Shown here piece by piece: positions 11,021 through 20,864 of a stretch of 64,000 nt of DNA. The stretch comes from Roseibium sp. (GTDB lineage Bacteria; Pseudomonadota; Alphaproteobacteria; Rhizobiales; Stappiaceae), in NCBI GenBank assembly GCA_017643925.1, contig JAEPML010000008.1, positions 1 to 64,000 on the forward strand. Reading direction: 5' to 3'. Each line of letters opens with the position of its first letter. Position 1 is the first letter of the stretch. The position numbers and the translations under genes are program-made. The notes below the pieces were generated by a model. It made no database searches and was not told where the DNA came from. It was given only the letters and a program-made list of their open reading frames with translations.

Positions 11021-13402
11021 ATGCAGCGATTGCAGAAGTTTACACGGGCCGTGCTTCTCGCGGCAGCCGTCTTTTCCATCGGGTCGGCGCTGCCGCAGCC
11101 CTTCGGTCCACTGTCTATTGTGACAGAAGCGGAAGCCGCCGTTGCCCGGAGCATCCAGGTTCGCGGCAACACCCGCATCGAAGATGAAACCGTCATCAGC
11201 TACATGACAATCGTTCCCGGACGCTCCTACAGCGCGTTCGATGTCGATGAGTCGCTGAAGGCCCTCTATGCAACCGGACTGTTTGCCACCGTCGAAATCA
11301 CCCCACGTGGCAACACCGTCGTTGTGACGGTTACCGAGAACCCGATCATTAATCGCGTTTCTTTCGAAGGTAACCGCAAGATCAAGGATGATGCGCTGGG
11401 AACAGCTGTTCGCTCTCAGCCGCGTTCCATGCTGTCTCGCGCCAAGGTTCAGGCCGATGTCCAGAACATTCTAGAGGCTTACCGCCGGTCCGGCCGTTAC
11501 GGCGCATCCGTTGATCCGCAGATCATCGACCGCGGACAAAATCGTGTCGATCTTGTCTTTGAGATCAACGAAGGCAAGAAGACCGGTGTCGAGCGCATCA
11601 GCTTTATCGGCAACAAGGCATTCAGTGACGGTCGTCTTCGTGACGTGATCCGGACGCGCGAAAGTGGGCTGCTGGCCTTCATCCGCAGCACGGACACCTA
11701 CGATCCGGATCGTCTGGCGGCAGACGAAGAACTGCTTCGTCAGTATTACAACAAGAAGGGCTATGCGGATTTCCGTATCGTCTCCACGAGCGCTGACCTC
11801 GACCGTGAAAACAACATCTTCTACGTGACGTTCACGGTTGAAGAAGGTGAAAAATACGAGATCGGCGACGTTGAGATCGTCTCCACGATCCCGGATGTGG
11901 ATCCGGAAGAGCTGCGCAAGCTCGTGCGGACACGCAGTGGCCAGACCTTCAATTCGCTTCGGATCGAGCAGTCCGTTGAGGACATCACGGTACGTGTCTC
12001 CGAAGAGGGCTATGCGTTCGCAAGGGTTCGGCCCCGCGGTGCTCGTGACTACGAGAACAACACCATTTCCCTGATCTACTACATCGAGGAAGGCCAGCGG
12101 GCCTATATCGAACGGATCAACATCATCGGCAACGATCGGACACGTGAGTTCGTCATTCGTCGTGAGTTCGATGTCGCGGAAGGGGATGCCTATAACCGGG
12201 CTCTCGTCGACAAGGCTGAGCGCCGTCTGCGTAACCTTGGGTTCTTCGAAAACGTTTCGATCACAACGCAGCAGGGCAGTGCGCCTGACCGTGTCATCGT
12301 GAATGTCCGTGTCGAAGAAAAACCGACTGGTGAAATCTCCTTCGGTGTTGGTTTCTCAACTGTGGACGGCATTGTCGGTGATATTTCGCTGACCGAGAGA
12401 AACTTCCTCGGACGTGGTCAATTCGTGAAAATCGCCGTTGGCGGTGGTACGGACACACGGTCCTTCGAGTTCCGCTTCATCGAACCATTCTTCATGGGGC
12501 GTCGTGTTGCGCTCGACCTGGACCTTTACCGGACAGTCGACGATGCAAACGACTATCGTTCGTTCGACCAGGAAAAGACCGGTGGTGGATTTGGCTTCAC
12601 GCTTCCGCTTCGGGAAGAAGAACTGACCGTTCGTCTGTTCTACAATATCTTCCAGGAGAAGAACTCCGATCCCAACAACAACTCGACCAACATCAACAAC
12701 TGTAACACTGCGCAGTTGTCACTGGCGGTCTGTGACTCGCTTGGTACATACCTGACGTCCCTGGTTGGCTACGAGTTCCGGTACAACACGCTGAACCGCA
12801 ACCTCGATCCGACCGACGGGCACTATGCTTCCTTCGGTCAGCAGTTTGCCGGCCTTGGCGGCGACAGCTTCTACGTCAAGACAGAGGTTCAGGCGCGTAC
12901 CTACCAGGAAATCGTTGCTGACTATGGTCTGATCGGAAGCCTGGCGTTCCGCGGTGGTCACATCTTCGCAATTGGCGACGAGCGTCTGCGGGTGTCGGAG
13001 CAGTACATGCTCGGCGGTGATCTGGTTCGCGGCTTCGAGAACCAGGGTATTGGCCCGCGCGATGCCACAACTGGTGACGCGATCGGTGGTCAGTTCTACT
13101 TTGCAGCCACTGCCGAAACACGGTTCCCGTTCCCGATCATTCCGAAGGAATTCGGCCTGAGTGGTGCGGTGTTTGCCGATGCAGGTTCGCTTTGGGATGC
13201 TGACAGCGATCTCGTCAGCCTCGTGAACAATGGCGGCGGCCGGATCGAGTCGAACAACTTCAACGTCCGCGCCTCGGTGGGTGCTGGTATTCGCTGGAAT
13301 TCACCGTTCGGTCCGCTGCGCGCAGACTTCGCCTATCCGTTGGTCAAAGACGACGCGGACAAGACGCAGGTATTCCGCCTGACCGGTGGTACGCGCTTCT
13401 AA
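11021..13402 (+). CDS. bamA: Outer membrane protein assembly factor BamA
   Basis: BamA inserts beta-barrel proteins into the outer membrane. The 793-residue precursor starts with a signal peptide (about residues 1-38, ending EAEAAVA). About five POTRA repeats follow, with recurrent IxVxGNxR/F/K patterns (IQVRGNTRIED, VSFEGNRKIKD, ISFIGNKAFSD, INIIGNDRTRE). The 16-strand barrel begins around residue 440. The late VRGFE motif and a terminal aromatic residue (GGTRF) are as expected. The 164-nt gap upstream suggests it may have its own promoter. A strong terminator follows. Confidence 0.97.
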   Translation: MQRLQKFTRAVLLAAAVFSIGSALPQPFGPLSIVTEAEAAVARSIQVRGNTRIEDETVISYMTIVPGRSYSAFDVDESLKALYATGLFATVEITPRGNTVVVTVTENPIINRVSFEGNRKIKDDALGTAVRSQPRSMLSRAKVQADVQNILEAYRRSGRYGASVDPQIIDRGQNRVDLVFEINEGKKTGVERISFIGNKAFSDGRLRDVIRTRESGLLAFIRSTDTYDPDRLAADEELLRQYYNKKGYADFRIVSTSADLDRENNIFYVTFTVEEGEKYEIGDVEIVSTIPDVDPEELRKLVRTRSGQTFNSLRIEQSVEDITVRVSEEGYAFARVRPRGARDYENNTISLIYYIEEGQRAYIERINIIGNDRTREFVIRREFDVAEGDAYNRALVDKAERRLRNLGFFENVSITTQQGSAPDRVIVNVRVEEKPTGEISFGVGFSTVDGIVGDISLTERNFLGRGQFVKIAVGGGTDTRSFEFRFIEPFFMGRRVALDLDLYRTVDDANDYRSFDQEKTGGGFGFTLPLREEELTVRLFYNIFQEKNSDPNNNSTNINNCNTAQLSLAVCDSLGTYLTSLVGYEFRYNTLNRNLDPTDGHYASFGQQFAGLGGDSFYVKTEVQARTYQEIVADYGLIGSLAFRGGHIFAIGDERLRVSEQYMLGGDLVRGFENQGIGPRDATTGDAIGGQFYFAATAETRFPFPIIPKEFGLSGAVFADAGSLWDADSDLVSLVNNGGGRIESNNFNVRASVGAGIRWNSPFGPLRADFAYPLVKDDADKTQVFRLTGGTRF

Positions 13403-13426
13403 TACGCCCCGTAATAGGGTAGAAAT

Positions 13427-13455
13427 CGGCCGCCGATCATTCGGCGGCCGTTTTT
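13427..13455 (+). terminator. Rho-independent terminator after bamA
   Basis: CGGCCGCCG (13427-13435) pairs with CGGCGGCCG (13442-13450) over a 6-nt loop, followed by TTTTT. The downstream gene lpxD starts only about 25 nt later, so lipid A genes would need read-through or a very close promoter. Confidence 0.9.
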
Positions 13456-13480
13456 GTTGGCTGGCAACAAGGATAAGATC

Positions 13481-14518
13481 ATGTCCGAGCCAAGGTTTTT
13501 TGAGTTCCCGGATAACGTAAAGCTGCAGGACATTGTGACCTGGGCTGAAGCGGAACTTTACAAGGGCGAAGGCACGCTGGAAATCTCCGGGGTAGCCCCT
13601 CTCGAAAGTGCCGGTCCCGGGACGCTGGTCTTTTTCGACAACACCGCCTATCTCGATCAGCTGCGGGAAACCACTGCAGCTGCTTGCCTGGTCAGTGGAC
13701 GTCACAAGGACAAGGTGCCGGACGGGGTTGCCGTTCTTGTGTGTGCGGATGCTTACCGGTCCTGGGCCAAGGTTCTGGCTCAGCTTTACCCTGCAGCGAT
13801 GATCCCGCGCGACCCTGGCGAGGCAACTGTCTCGGATCGAGCGGCTGTCGATCCGTCAGCATCCCTGGAACCCAATGTGACTGTCGAGCCTGGTGCCGTG
13901 ATTGCGGCGGAGGTTGAGATCGGTGAGGGGTCCGTTGTTCGCGCCAATGCCGTTATCGGCAAGGGCGTCAAGATTGGGCGCGACTGTGTGATCGGCCCCA
14001 ATGCCACTGTTCAACATACCGTGCTGGGCAACCGGGTGTATCTGCATCCAGGTGTTTGCTGCGGTCAGGACGGCTTTGGCTATGCGATGGGGCCGCAGGG
14101 TCATCTGAAGGTTCCCCAGGTGGGGCGGGTGATCATCCAGGACGACGTGGAAATCGGTGCCAACACAACAATCGATCGCGGCGCAAACCGGGACACGGTC
14201 ATTGGCGAAGGCACAAAGATCGATAATCAGGTTCAGATAGGCCACAACGTTGTCGTTGGCCGGCATTGCGTACTGGTTTCCCAGGTCGGGCTGTCGGGCA
14301 GCTGCACGCTTGAAGACTTTGTCGCCATAGGCGGGCAAACCGGCGTACGCGGGCACGTCACCATTGGCATGGGTGCACAGGTTGCAGCCGTCAGTGTTGT
14401 CAATGATGACCTGGCAGCCGGCGGACGCTATGGAGGCACACCCGCGAAACCCGTAAAACAGTGGTTCCGGGAAGTTGCTGCCGTGAGAAAACTTGCAGAG
14501 CGCGGCGGCGGATCGTAA
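13481..14518 (+). CDS. lpxD: UDP-3-O-(3-hydroxyacyl)glucosamine N-acyltransferase
   Basis: LpxD adds the N-linked hydroxyacyl chain in the third step of lipid A synthesis. The 345-residue protein has an N-terminal uridine-binding domain and a left-handed beta helix of hexapeptide repeats from about residue 110 (for example VIGPNATVQH, VEIGANTTIDRG). The catalytic histidine region is QIGHNVVVGRHC. ATG 13481 is preceded by AAGGA. The TTG-initiated longer frame overlaps the upstream terminator and is rejected. It opens the lpxD-fabZ-lpxA-lpxI-lpxB cluster. Confidence 0.97.
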   Translation: MSEPRFFEFPDNVKLQDIVTWAEAELYKGEGTLEISGVAPLESAGPGTLVFFDNTAYLDQLRETTAAACLVSGRHKDKVPDGVAVLVCADAYRSWAKVLAQLYPAAMIPRDPGEATVSDRAAVDPSASLEPNVTVEPGAVIAAEVEIGEGSVVRANAVIGKGVKIGRDCVIGPNATVQHTVLGNRVYLHPGVCCGQDGFGYAMGPQGHLKVPQVGRVIIQDDVEIGANTTIDRGANRDTVIGEGTKIDNQVQIGHNVVVGRHCVLVSQVGLSGSCTLEDFVAIGGQTGVRGHVTIGMGAQVAAVSVVNDDLAAGGRYGGTPAKPVKQWFREVAAVRKLAERGGGS

Positions 14519-14579
14519 ACGGATAGGCGATTAATCGACTAATGATCTTGCGGCGCTCGATCGCCAAGAGGGGCATTTC

Positions 14580-15044
14580 ATGGAAGACGCAGAAAACAAA
14601 ACACTTGCAAGCGCAGACATCATGGAAATCATGAAGCTTCTGCCGCACCGGTATCCGTTTCTGATGATCGACAAGATTATTGAGATGGATGGCGACAACA
14701 GTTGTATTGGTATCAAGAACGTAACGATCAATGAGCCGCATTTTACCGGCCATTTTCCGGAACGGCCGGTGTTTCCGGGTGTGTTGCTGATCGAAGCCAT
14801 GGCGCAAACCGCAGGCGCCTTGTGTGTGCATGCCCGTGGCAGCGATGGGCCACCACAGCTCGTCTATTTCATGACAATCGACAAGGCGAAGTTCCGTAAG
14901 CCCGTGGAACCGGGCGATCAGGTTCATTTCCACGTCAAGAAGATCAAGCAGCGCTCAAATATCTGGAAATTTGATGCGGTTGCGAAAGTGAATGACCAGA
15001 AAGTTGCAGAAGCGGAAGTCAGCGCAATGCTGGTAGATGCGTGA
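14580..15044 (+). CDS. fabZ: 3-hydroxyacyl-ACP dehydratase FabZ
   Basis: FabZ dehydrates 3-hydroxyacyl-ACP in fatty acid elongation and so competes with LpxA/LpxD for the same substrate. The 154-residue protein shows [14 protein letters not shown] with the catalytic His, then [20 protein letters not shown] with the catalytic Glu region in the hot-dog helix. Its position between lpxD and lpxA is the conserved arrangement. AGAGGGG is upstream of ATG 14580. Confidence 0.97.
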   Translation: MEDAENKTLASADIMEIMKLLPHRYPFLMIDKIIEMDGDNSCIGIKNVTINEPHFTGHFPERPVFPGVLLIEAMAQTAGALCVHARGSDGPPQLVYFMTIDKAKFRKPVEPGDQVHFHVKKIKQRSNIWKFDAVAKVNDQKVAEAEVSAMLVDA

Positions 15045-15050
15045 GGACAA

Positions 15051-15848
15051 ATGTCAGAAATTCATCCAACGGCAATCATTGAAGACGGAGCCTCGATCGG
15101 CGAAGGCGTTCGCATCGGGCCATATTCCATTGTCGGAAGCAACGTTGAACTTGCCGATGGTGTCATACTGGAAACTCATGTAGCTGTTGCCGGACACACG
15201 AAAGTCGGTTCCGGTACGCATATCTTTCCATTCGCAAGTATCGGCCACAAGCCGCAGGACCTGAAATTCGCAGGTGAAGAGACCTATCTCGAGATTGGCG
15301 CGAACAACCAGATTCGTGAACATGTCACAATGAACCCGGGCACCGAAGGTGGTGGACGCCTGACCAAGGTTGGTGACAATTGCCTGTTCATGATGGGGTC
15401 GCATGTGGGTCACGACTGTCAGGTCGGCAACCACGCAATCCTTGCGAACAATGCCACTTTGGCCGGGCATGTCGAACTCGACGATTTCGTGATCCTCGGC
15501 GGATTGAGCGCAGTTCGCCAATGGTCCCGGATCGGAACGGGTGCAATTGTCGGCGGAATGACAGGGGTCGAGTTCGACGTCATTCCATACGGCTCCGTCA
15601 TTGGCGATCGTGCGCGTCTGGCGGGTCTCAACCTCGTTGGCCTGAAGCGAAAAGGCGTTCCGCGTGACCAGATCCACGCGCTTCGTGCAGCCTACAGGGC
15701 CCTGTTTGAGAGCGATGAAGGCACTTTGCGGAGCCGGGCCGAAGACATTGCCGAAGGCGCCCAGGATCAACCGCTGGTAAAGTCCGTGACCGACTTTATC
15801 CTCGAGAAGGAAGACCGCCGGTTCTGCACACCGCGCAGCGAAGACTGA
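15051..15848 (+). CDS. lpxA: Acyl-ACP--UDP-N-acetylglucosamine O-acyltransferase
   Basis: LpxA carries out the first acylation of UDP-GlcNAc in lipid A synthesis. The 265-residue protein is a left-handed beta helix from its N-terminus (IHPTAIIEDGASIGEGV). It has FASIGHKPQDLKF, IREHVTMNPGTEGGG and the catalytic-His block GSHVGHDCQVGN, with a helical C-terminal domain. It begins 7 nt after the fabZ stop, with GAGGAC as ribosome binding site. Confidence 0.97.
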   Translation: MSEIHPTAIIEDGASIGEGVRIGPYSIVGSNVELADGVILETHVAVAGHTKVGSGTHIFPFASIGHKPQDLKFAGEETYLEIGANNQIREHVTMNPGTEGGGRLTKVGDNCLFMMGSHVGHDCQVGNHAILANNATLAGHVELDDFVILGGLSAVRQWSRIGTGAIVGGMTGVEFDVIPYGSVIGDRARLAGLNLVGLKRKGVPRDQIHALRAAYRALFESDEGTLRSRAEDIAEGAQDQPLVKSVTDFILEKEDRRFCTPRSED

Positions 15849-15852
15849 GCAG

Positions 15853-16737
15853 ATGCTGAATGCTGTCGACCAGCAAAAGGAACGGATTGCGCTGATTGCC
15901 GGAAACGGCAGTCTGCCGGGCCAGATTGTCGACGCACTCAGCCAGTCCGGGCGGGACTTCCAACTCGTTGCCATACGGGGCGAGGCGGACGAACGGACCA
16001 GGCACCTGGCCGATACCGAGCTCGGCTGGGGGGAAATCGGCAGGCTTTACAGTTTTCTGAAGCGAACGGATTGCAAGGAAGTGCTGCTGATCGGGGGCGT
16101 GTCCAAACGTCCCGATTTCACATCCATTCTGGGTGACTTCGGAACGCTGAAACGATTGCCAACCATTTTTCGAGCCTTGGCAGGTGGCGATGACAGCCTG
16201 TTGACCAAGGTAATTCGCCTGTTTGAGGATGAAGGGTATCGCGTCGTGGGGATCAAGGATGTAGCGCCGGAACTTCTGGCCTCCAGCGGTGTCCTGGGTT
16301 CCGTCGGGCCAAAGGATAGTGATTGGCAGGATCTGGAACTTGCACTGACTGCCACGAAGAAGCTGGGCGAGCTGGATATCGGACAGGCTGCAGTTGCAGT
16401 CGGCGGTCGGGTTGTTGCCCTGGAAGGCGCCGAAGGCACCGATGCCATGCTGGAACGGTGTGCAAGCCTCAGGCAATCCGGCAGGATCCGCGTGAAGGGG
16501 CGTACAGGCGTGTTGGTCAAGACGGCAAAACCGAACCAGGATCTTCGCGTGGACCTTCCCACCGTCGGGCCAAGGACAATTGACCTGGCTGTTGAAGCCG
16601 GACTTGCCGGTATTGCGATTGAAGCGCAGGGGGCGCTGATTGCCGAGAAAGATGCCACCCTTGCCAGGGCGAACGAAGTCGGTTTGTTCGTGATCGGCAT
16701 CGATCAATCAGAGACAAGTCCGGGCGATCTGGAATGA
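15853..16737 (+). CDS. lpxI: UDP-2,3-diacylglucosamine pyrophosphatase LpxI
   Basis: LpxI hydrolyses UDP-2,3-diacylglucosamine to lipid X. It is the form used by most alphaproteobacteria in place of LpxH. The 294-residue protein matches the former DUF1009 family, with IALIAGNGSLPGQIVDAL near the N-terminus, EVLLIGGVSKRP, and a C-terminal catalytic domain containing RTGVLVKTAKPNQD, DLPTVGPRTI and AGLAGIAIEAQGAL. It lies between lpxA and lpxB and overlaps lpxB by the ATGA at 16734-16737, which implies translational coupling. Confidence 0.95.
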   Translation: MLNAVDQQKERIALIAGNGSLPGQIVDALSQSGRDFQLVAIRGEADERTRHLADTELGWGEIGRLYSFLKRTDCKEVLLIGGVSKRPDFTSILGDFGTLKRLPTIFRALAGGDDSLLTKVIRLFEDEGYRVVGIKDVAPELLASSGVLGSVGPKDSDWQDLELALTATKKLGELDIGQAAVAVGGRVVALEGAEGTDAMLERCASLRQSGRIRVKGRTGVLVKTAKPNQDLRVDLPTVGPRTIDLAVEAGLAGIAIEAQGALIAEKDATLARANEVGLFVIGIDQSETSPGDLE

Positions 16738-17921
16738 ACGAAGGTCCGCTGACCGTTTGCCTGGTTGCAGGCGAGGAATCCGGTGATCAGTTGGGCTCGG
16801 AACTGATGAAAGCGCTCAACGCGGCATTGTCTTCCGATGTCAGATATTGCGGTGTTGGCGGCGAGCGCATGGAAGCGCTCGGACTGACAAGTTTTTTCCC
16901 GATGTCCGATGTCTCGGTCATGGGCCTGAGTGCGGTTCTCGCCCGTCTTCCTCTGATCATCAAGAGGATCTACCAGACGGTCGACGACGTCGTCGCGGCT
17001 AACCCCGACGTGCTTGTGATCATCGACAGTCCGGATTTCACACACAATGTGGCCAAGCGGGTGCGCAAGAAAGCTCCGCATATTCCAATTGTCGGCTATG
17101 TTTCTCCTTCAGTCTGGGCATGGCGGCCGGGCCGGGCACGCAAGATTAGCGTCTATGTGGATGAACTTCTGGCGCTTCTTCCCTTTGAGCCGGATGCTCA
17201 CAAGAGGCTGGGTGGCCCTCCAACCCATTATGTCGGGCATCCGCTCAGTGAAAACGCGATGGAGCTGCGCCCCTCTGCCGGGGAACGGTCTCCTTTGACT
17301 GCAGCAGGAAAGGTCCTGGTGGTCCTGCCTGGCAGCCGCGGAAGCGAGGTAGACCGGCTCCTTGATGTCTTTGGCGATACGGTCGAACTCGTAAAACGAG
17401 ACATTCCGGACCTGGAAGTGGTGCTTCCTGCGGTAGCTCATCTCGAAGACACCATCCGTAACCGGGTGTCGAACTGGGCCGTTTCACCCGATGTTGTCAC
17501 CGGTTTGGAGGGCAAGAAGAAGGTGTTCCGGCGTGCCCATGCGGCGCTGGCTGCATCCGGTACCGTATCCCTTGAGCTCGCACTCTCAGGTGTGCCGATG
17601 GTGGTTGCCTACAAGGTTGACTGGTTCTTTCGCCGGCTCAAGGACCTCAACAGGATATTCAAGTTCGCCGGCGTTGATTCCTTCGTGTTGCCCAATATCA
17701 TTCTGGGGTCAAAATCCATTCCGGAATATCTCGATGAGGAAGTTCGTCCGGAGATCCTGGCTCCGCAACTCGTCAAGCTGCTATCCGACAGCCCTGAAAG
17801 GGAACAGCAAGTGAAGGAACTTCAGCGGCTCGACGAAGTCATGCGCCTGCCGAGCGGGCACAGCCAGAGCGGAGCGGCCGCCGATGTTGTGCTTTCGGTT
17901 ATCAAAACAAACCGGACATAG
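16734..17921 (+). CDS. lpxB: Lipid-A-disaccharide synthase
   Basis: LpxB joins lipid X with UDP-2,3-diacylglucosamine to form the lipid A disaccharide, as a peripheral inner-membrane glycosyltransferase of the GT-B fold. The 395-residue protein shows LVAGEESGDQLGSELM at the N-terminus, VLVIIDSPDFTHNVAKRVR, YVSPSVWAWRPGRARKI, VLPGSRGSEVDRL and ASGTVSLELALSGVPMVVAY. The start overlaps the lpxI stop by 4 nt. It is the last gene of the core + strand block. Confidence 0.97.
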   Translation: MNEGPLTVCLVAGEESGDQLGSELMKALNAALSSDVRYCGVGGERMEALGLTSFFPMSDVSVMGLSAVLARLPLIIKRIYQTVDDVVAANPDVLVIIDSPDFTHNVAKRVRKKAPHIPIVGYVSPSVWAWRPGRARKISVYVDELLALLPFEPDAHKRLGGPPTHYVGHPLSENAMELRPSAGERSPLTAAGKVLVVLPGSRGSEVDRLLDVFGDTVELVKRDIPDLEVVLPAVAHLEDTIRNRVSNWAVSPDVVTGLEGKKKVFRRAHAALAASGTVSLELALSGVPMVVAYKVDWFFRRLKDLNRIFKFAGVDSFVLPNIILGSKSIPEYLDEEVRPEILAPQLVKLLSDSPEREQQVKELQRLDEVMRLPSGHSQSGAAADVVLSVIKTNRT

Positions 17922-17942
17922 ACTTTCCAGGTCCACAAAGGA

Positions 17943-17978
17943 AAACGGCACCTTGCGTAACAGTGCAAGGTGCCGTTT
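17943..17978. terminator. Bidirectional hairpin between lpxB and the chemoreceptor gene
   Basis: AAACGGCACCTTGC (17943-17956) and GCAAGGTGCCGTTT (17965-17978) form a perfect 14-bp stem with an 8-nt loop. A/T ends on both sides fit termination of both convergent genes. Confidence 0.88.
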
Positions 17979-18022
17979 GACCTTAGAAATGCGGTCGGCG
18001 TGGCTCGAAAAGCCTCGGAGAC

Positions 18023-20449
18023 TTAAGCGTTTGCAACATTGTCGAGGAAGTGACCGACCTCCTGCTGCAGCATGTCCGTTTTCTGGGACAGTTCACTGGA
18101 GGCACCCAGCACCATATTTGCGGACTGACTGGTCTGTGCGACCGCCTGCGACAGGTCCGACATGTTTGTCTTGACCGATCCCGTTCCTTCCGCGGCTTTT
18201 TGTACGTTGACCGAGATCTCGTTTGTCGCAGCGCCCTGCTGCTCGACGGCCGCCGCAATGGTCGACGTGTATTCGTTGACCTCTTCCATGGTTTCGGTGA
18301 TCGCCTCGATAGCGGAGACCGCGTCCCTGGTTGCGTCCTGGATTTCGGAGATCTGGCCACCGATTTCATCAGTTGCCTTGGAAGTCTGCGTGGCCAGTTC
18401 CTTCACCTCGGCCGCGACAACTGCAAAGCCTTTGCCCGCTTCTCCTGCACGTGCAGCCTCAATGGTCGCATTCAATGCCAGGAGATTTGTCTGTTCTGCG
18501 ATTGCCTGGATCAGACTGACAACTTCACCGATTTTCGTTGCTGCGGTCGACAGGCTTTGAACTTTCTCATTGGTGATCTGGGTTCCTTCTGTCGCCTTGT
18601 CGACAACCTGGGTGGTCTGATTGACCTGCCGGGAAATCTCAGCGATGGAAGCTGCCAGTTCTTCTGCGGCACTTGCGACCGTCTGCACGTTCTGGGTGGC
18701 TTCGTCGGTCACGCCATAGGTGCTGTCGGCAAGACTTGAGTTCTGGTTTGCGATCGAGCTCAGGCTCTGGGCGGTGCCATCGAGCGTGTGGGCGGTCTCG
18801 CCGACGGACCCCAGGACCTCTTCCGCCTTGTTCCTGAAACCGGAAATGAGGTCCTCGATCCTGGCTTGCCTTTCGGCGCGCCGCTCCTGGTCCTGTTCGG
18901 TTTCCGATTGCAGACGCAGTCTTTCAACGGCGTTGTCGCGGAACACCTGCATGGTCCGGCTCATGTCGCCAATTTCATCACCGCGTTCAATCCCGGCGAT
19001 ATCGACATCCGTGTCACCCTCGGCAAGCTGCGACATGGTTTCGGTCGTCCGGCGCAACGGGCGGGTCACGGCGTAATTGAGCGCGATCGCCAGGCCGGTT
19101 CCTGCCAGGACGGCGGCCAGAAGCGCAAGGCTGATGACGCTGAGGGCGCTGGTGCTGGAAGCCTGGGCTGCAGCGCTCTGATCGGAAGAGATCATCGAGA
19201 TTTGTGACTGAACGGTCTTGGACAGTTCCTTCATCGTGCCAATCTGACCAGCGAGGGTGAACTGGTTTGCAGCCATCTCCTCAAAGGTCGTCCCGAATGT
19301 CGAAATGGACCCCTGGACAGCAGGCACCTTGTCTGCGATCGAGGGGAAATCCTTGGCGCTCTTCTCAAGTCGCGACGACAACTTGTTCAGGTTGCCGATG
19401 CCTTCAAGCACGGCCTGTTTCGTCTCGTCATTCGGTGTGAGCATGAAATAGAAGGCTGAGGCCTTCACAGCCATTGCGTCTGCTTCCAGCTGCATCACCG
19501 TCCCGGAGACATTGTCGACCGTATAGAACCGTTTTTTGATCTCGTCAGCCTGGGCATAGACCTTGTCAATCGCCACGGTTGCCTCGGCGCGGATCTTCTT
19601 CGCGTTCTCGACAAGCTCCACGAAACCTGCCTTGGCAGCGTCCGTGAGGTCGAAGATCGCGATGTAGTCCTTGGTTTCGGACAGTTTTTCAAGAGTTTGC
19701 GACAGTTCAGTGGTCTTGGTTGCCAGGGCCCGGAAAGCTGCGGGATCGACACCGTCGACATTGCTTGCTGCCAGCTTCTTCGCTGTAGGGATCAGCGCGT
19801 TGACACGTTCCTTCACCGCTGCCAACTGTTTGGCGTTGTTGGCGATGCCGTTGAAGATGTTTTGCAGGGTCAGGGTTTCTTCCTGAAAGCTGGCCGCTGC
19901 TTGTCCGACCTTGTTGGCCTGAACGAGGGTTTTTCGCGCGTGTGCATCGTCGGCGCTGACACCGTCTCTTGCAAAAAAGGTCTTGCCGAGGATTTCGGAT
20001 GCGACTTTTTCAAGTTCTCCCACGGCGCCTTCGAGTTCGGCTCGCTTCGTTGCCTGGGTCTGCGTGAGGCTGACGACCTGCTCGAAGGATTCACGAAACT
20101 GGGAAACAGCAGCCCCGGCCTCTGCGACCGAAACCTGCGCCTGTGGCTCCCCCATGAGCTGGGTTTCGAGTGTTGCCAGTTCCTGGGTGAGGGCGTCGAT
20201 GTCCAGCATTGCAGCTTCCGCTGCCTGAATGTCCTGAGACGACAGGAACGCTTCTCGCTGACTTGCCAGGTTCTGCAACTGGGCAATCGCCGACGTGGAT
20301 TGCTTTGCAACCTCCATGCGTTCCGAAAGCGTCATGACGCTATACGCGCCGACTGAACCCACGATACCGGTGAGGGCGACGACTGCGGCAAAGCTGCCGC
20401 CGACCTTCTTGCCAAACTTCAGATCCGAAGCGAATTTCAGGAATTGCAT
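18023..20449 (-). CDS. Methyl-accepting chemotaxis protein
   Basis: This is a membrane chemoreceptor that controls CheA through CheW. The 808-residue protein has an N-terminal membrane helix ([18 protein letters not shown]). A helical periplasmic sensor of roughly 350 residues, possibly of the helical bimodular type, is followed by a second helix ([18 protein letters not shown]) and a HAMP domain. The signalling hairpin tip is [20 protein letters not shown]. Start at 20449 is chosen for the GAGGG site just upstream; the longer frame adds 25 unlikely residues. The ligand is unknown. It sits alone, convergent to lpxB, between core genes. Confidence 0.92.
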   Translation of the reverse strand: MQFLKFASDLKFGKKVGGSFAAVVALTGIVGSVGAYSVMTLSERMEVAKQSTSAIAQLQNLASQREAFLSSQDIQAAEAAMLDIDALTQELATLETQLMGEPQAQVSVAEAGAAVSQFRESFEQVVSLTQTQATKRAELEGAVGELEKVASEILGKTFFARDGVSADDAHARKTLVQANKVGQAAASFQEETLTLQNIFNGIANNAKQLAAVKERVNALIPTAKKLAASNVDGVDPAAFRALATKTTELSQTLEKLSETKDYIAIFDLTDAAKAGFVELVENAKKIRAEATVAIDKVYAQADEIKKRFYTVDNVSGTVMQLEADAMAVKASAFYFMLTPNDETKQAVLEGIGNLNKLSSRLEKSAKDFPSIADKVPAVQGSISTFGTTFEEMAANQFTLAGQIGTMKELSKTVQSQISMISSDQSAAAQASSTSALSVISLALLAAVLAGTGLAIALNYAVTRPLRRTTETMSQLAEGDTDVDIAGIERGDEIGDMSRTMQVFRDNAVERLRLQSETEQDQERRAERQARIEDLISGFRNKAEEVLGSVGETAHTLDGTAQSLSSIANQNSSLADSTYGVTDEATQNVQTVASAAEELAASIAEISRQVNQTTQVVDKATEGTQITNEKVQSLSTAATKIGEVVSLIQAIAEQTNLLALNATIEAARAGEAGKGFAVVAAEVKELATQTSKATDEIGGQISEIQDATRDAVSAIEAITETMEEVNEYTSTIAAAVEQQGAATNEISVNVQKAAEGTGSVKTNMSDLSQAVAQTSQSANMVLGASSELSQKTDMLQQEVGHFLDNVANA

Positions 20450-20779
20450 TTCACCCTCACGATGTCCCCAGTGATTCCAGCATTTGCTTATTTCTAGGGA
20501 TGGTAAGAAAAGAATCCTTATCAATTGTAAAAAATTAGCATCTTTCCATTTGGTTTAATAAATATGAAGTAAAAAATATCATTTTATCTGTATAGATATT
20601 GGTCTATGAATCTTTTAGTAGATTCGTTTGTCTTTCTATGTGTGATCTGAAATGTTCTTGCGCTGTTGTTGTGATAAATCAGAGAAGTAATAAATGAATT
20701 TCATCATCAATGAGAAAGACGTGTTTGCCAGCGATCCTCTCAGGGGAAATTATTTTCTTATTTTATTTTATTACGTTGG
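20450..20779. other. AT-rich intergenic region upstream of the chemoreceptor gene
   Basis: About 330 bases lie between the chemoreceptor start and the gltA terminator, noticeably AT-rich compared with the flanking genes. It must contain the chemoreceptor promoter on the minus strand, but I could not pick a convincing hexamer pair among the many A/T runs. No credible gene is seen here. Confidence 0.5.
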
Positions 20780-20821
20780 GTCATCAAAAAATAAATGCCC
20801 CCGGCAGAACCGGGGGCATTT
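20780..20821 (-). terminator. Rho-independent terminator after gltA
   Basis: Read on the minus strand, AAATGCCCCCGG and CCGGGGGCATTT (20810-20821 and 20793-20804) form a 12-bp stem with a 5-nt loop, followed by TTATTTTTTG. It lies about 45 nt after the gltA stop codon. Confidence 0.92.
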
Positions 20822-20864
20822 TCAGCAATTCGCTGCTTTTCGAGTCGTTCAGGCCTGTAGCCTG

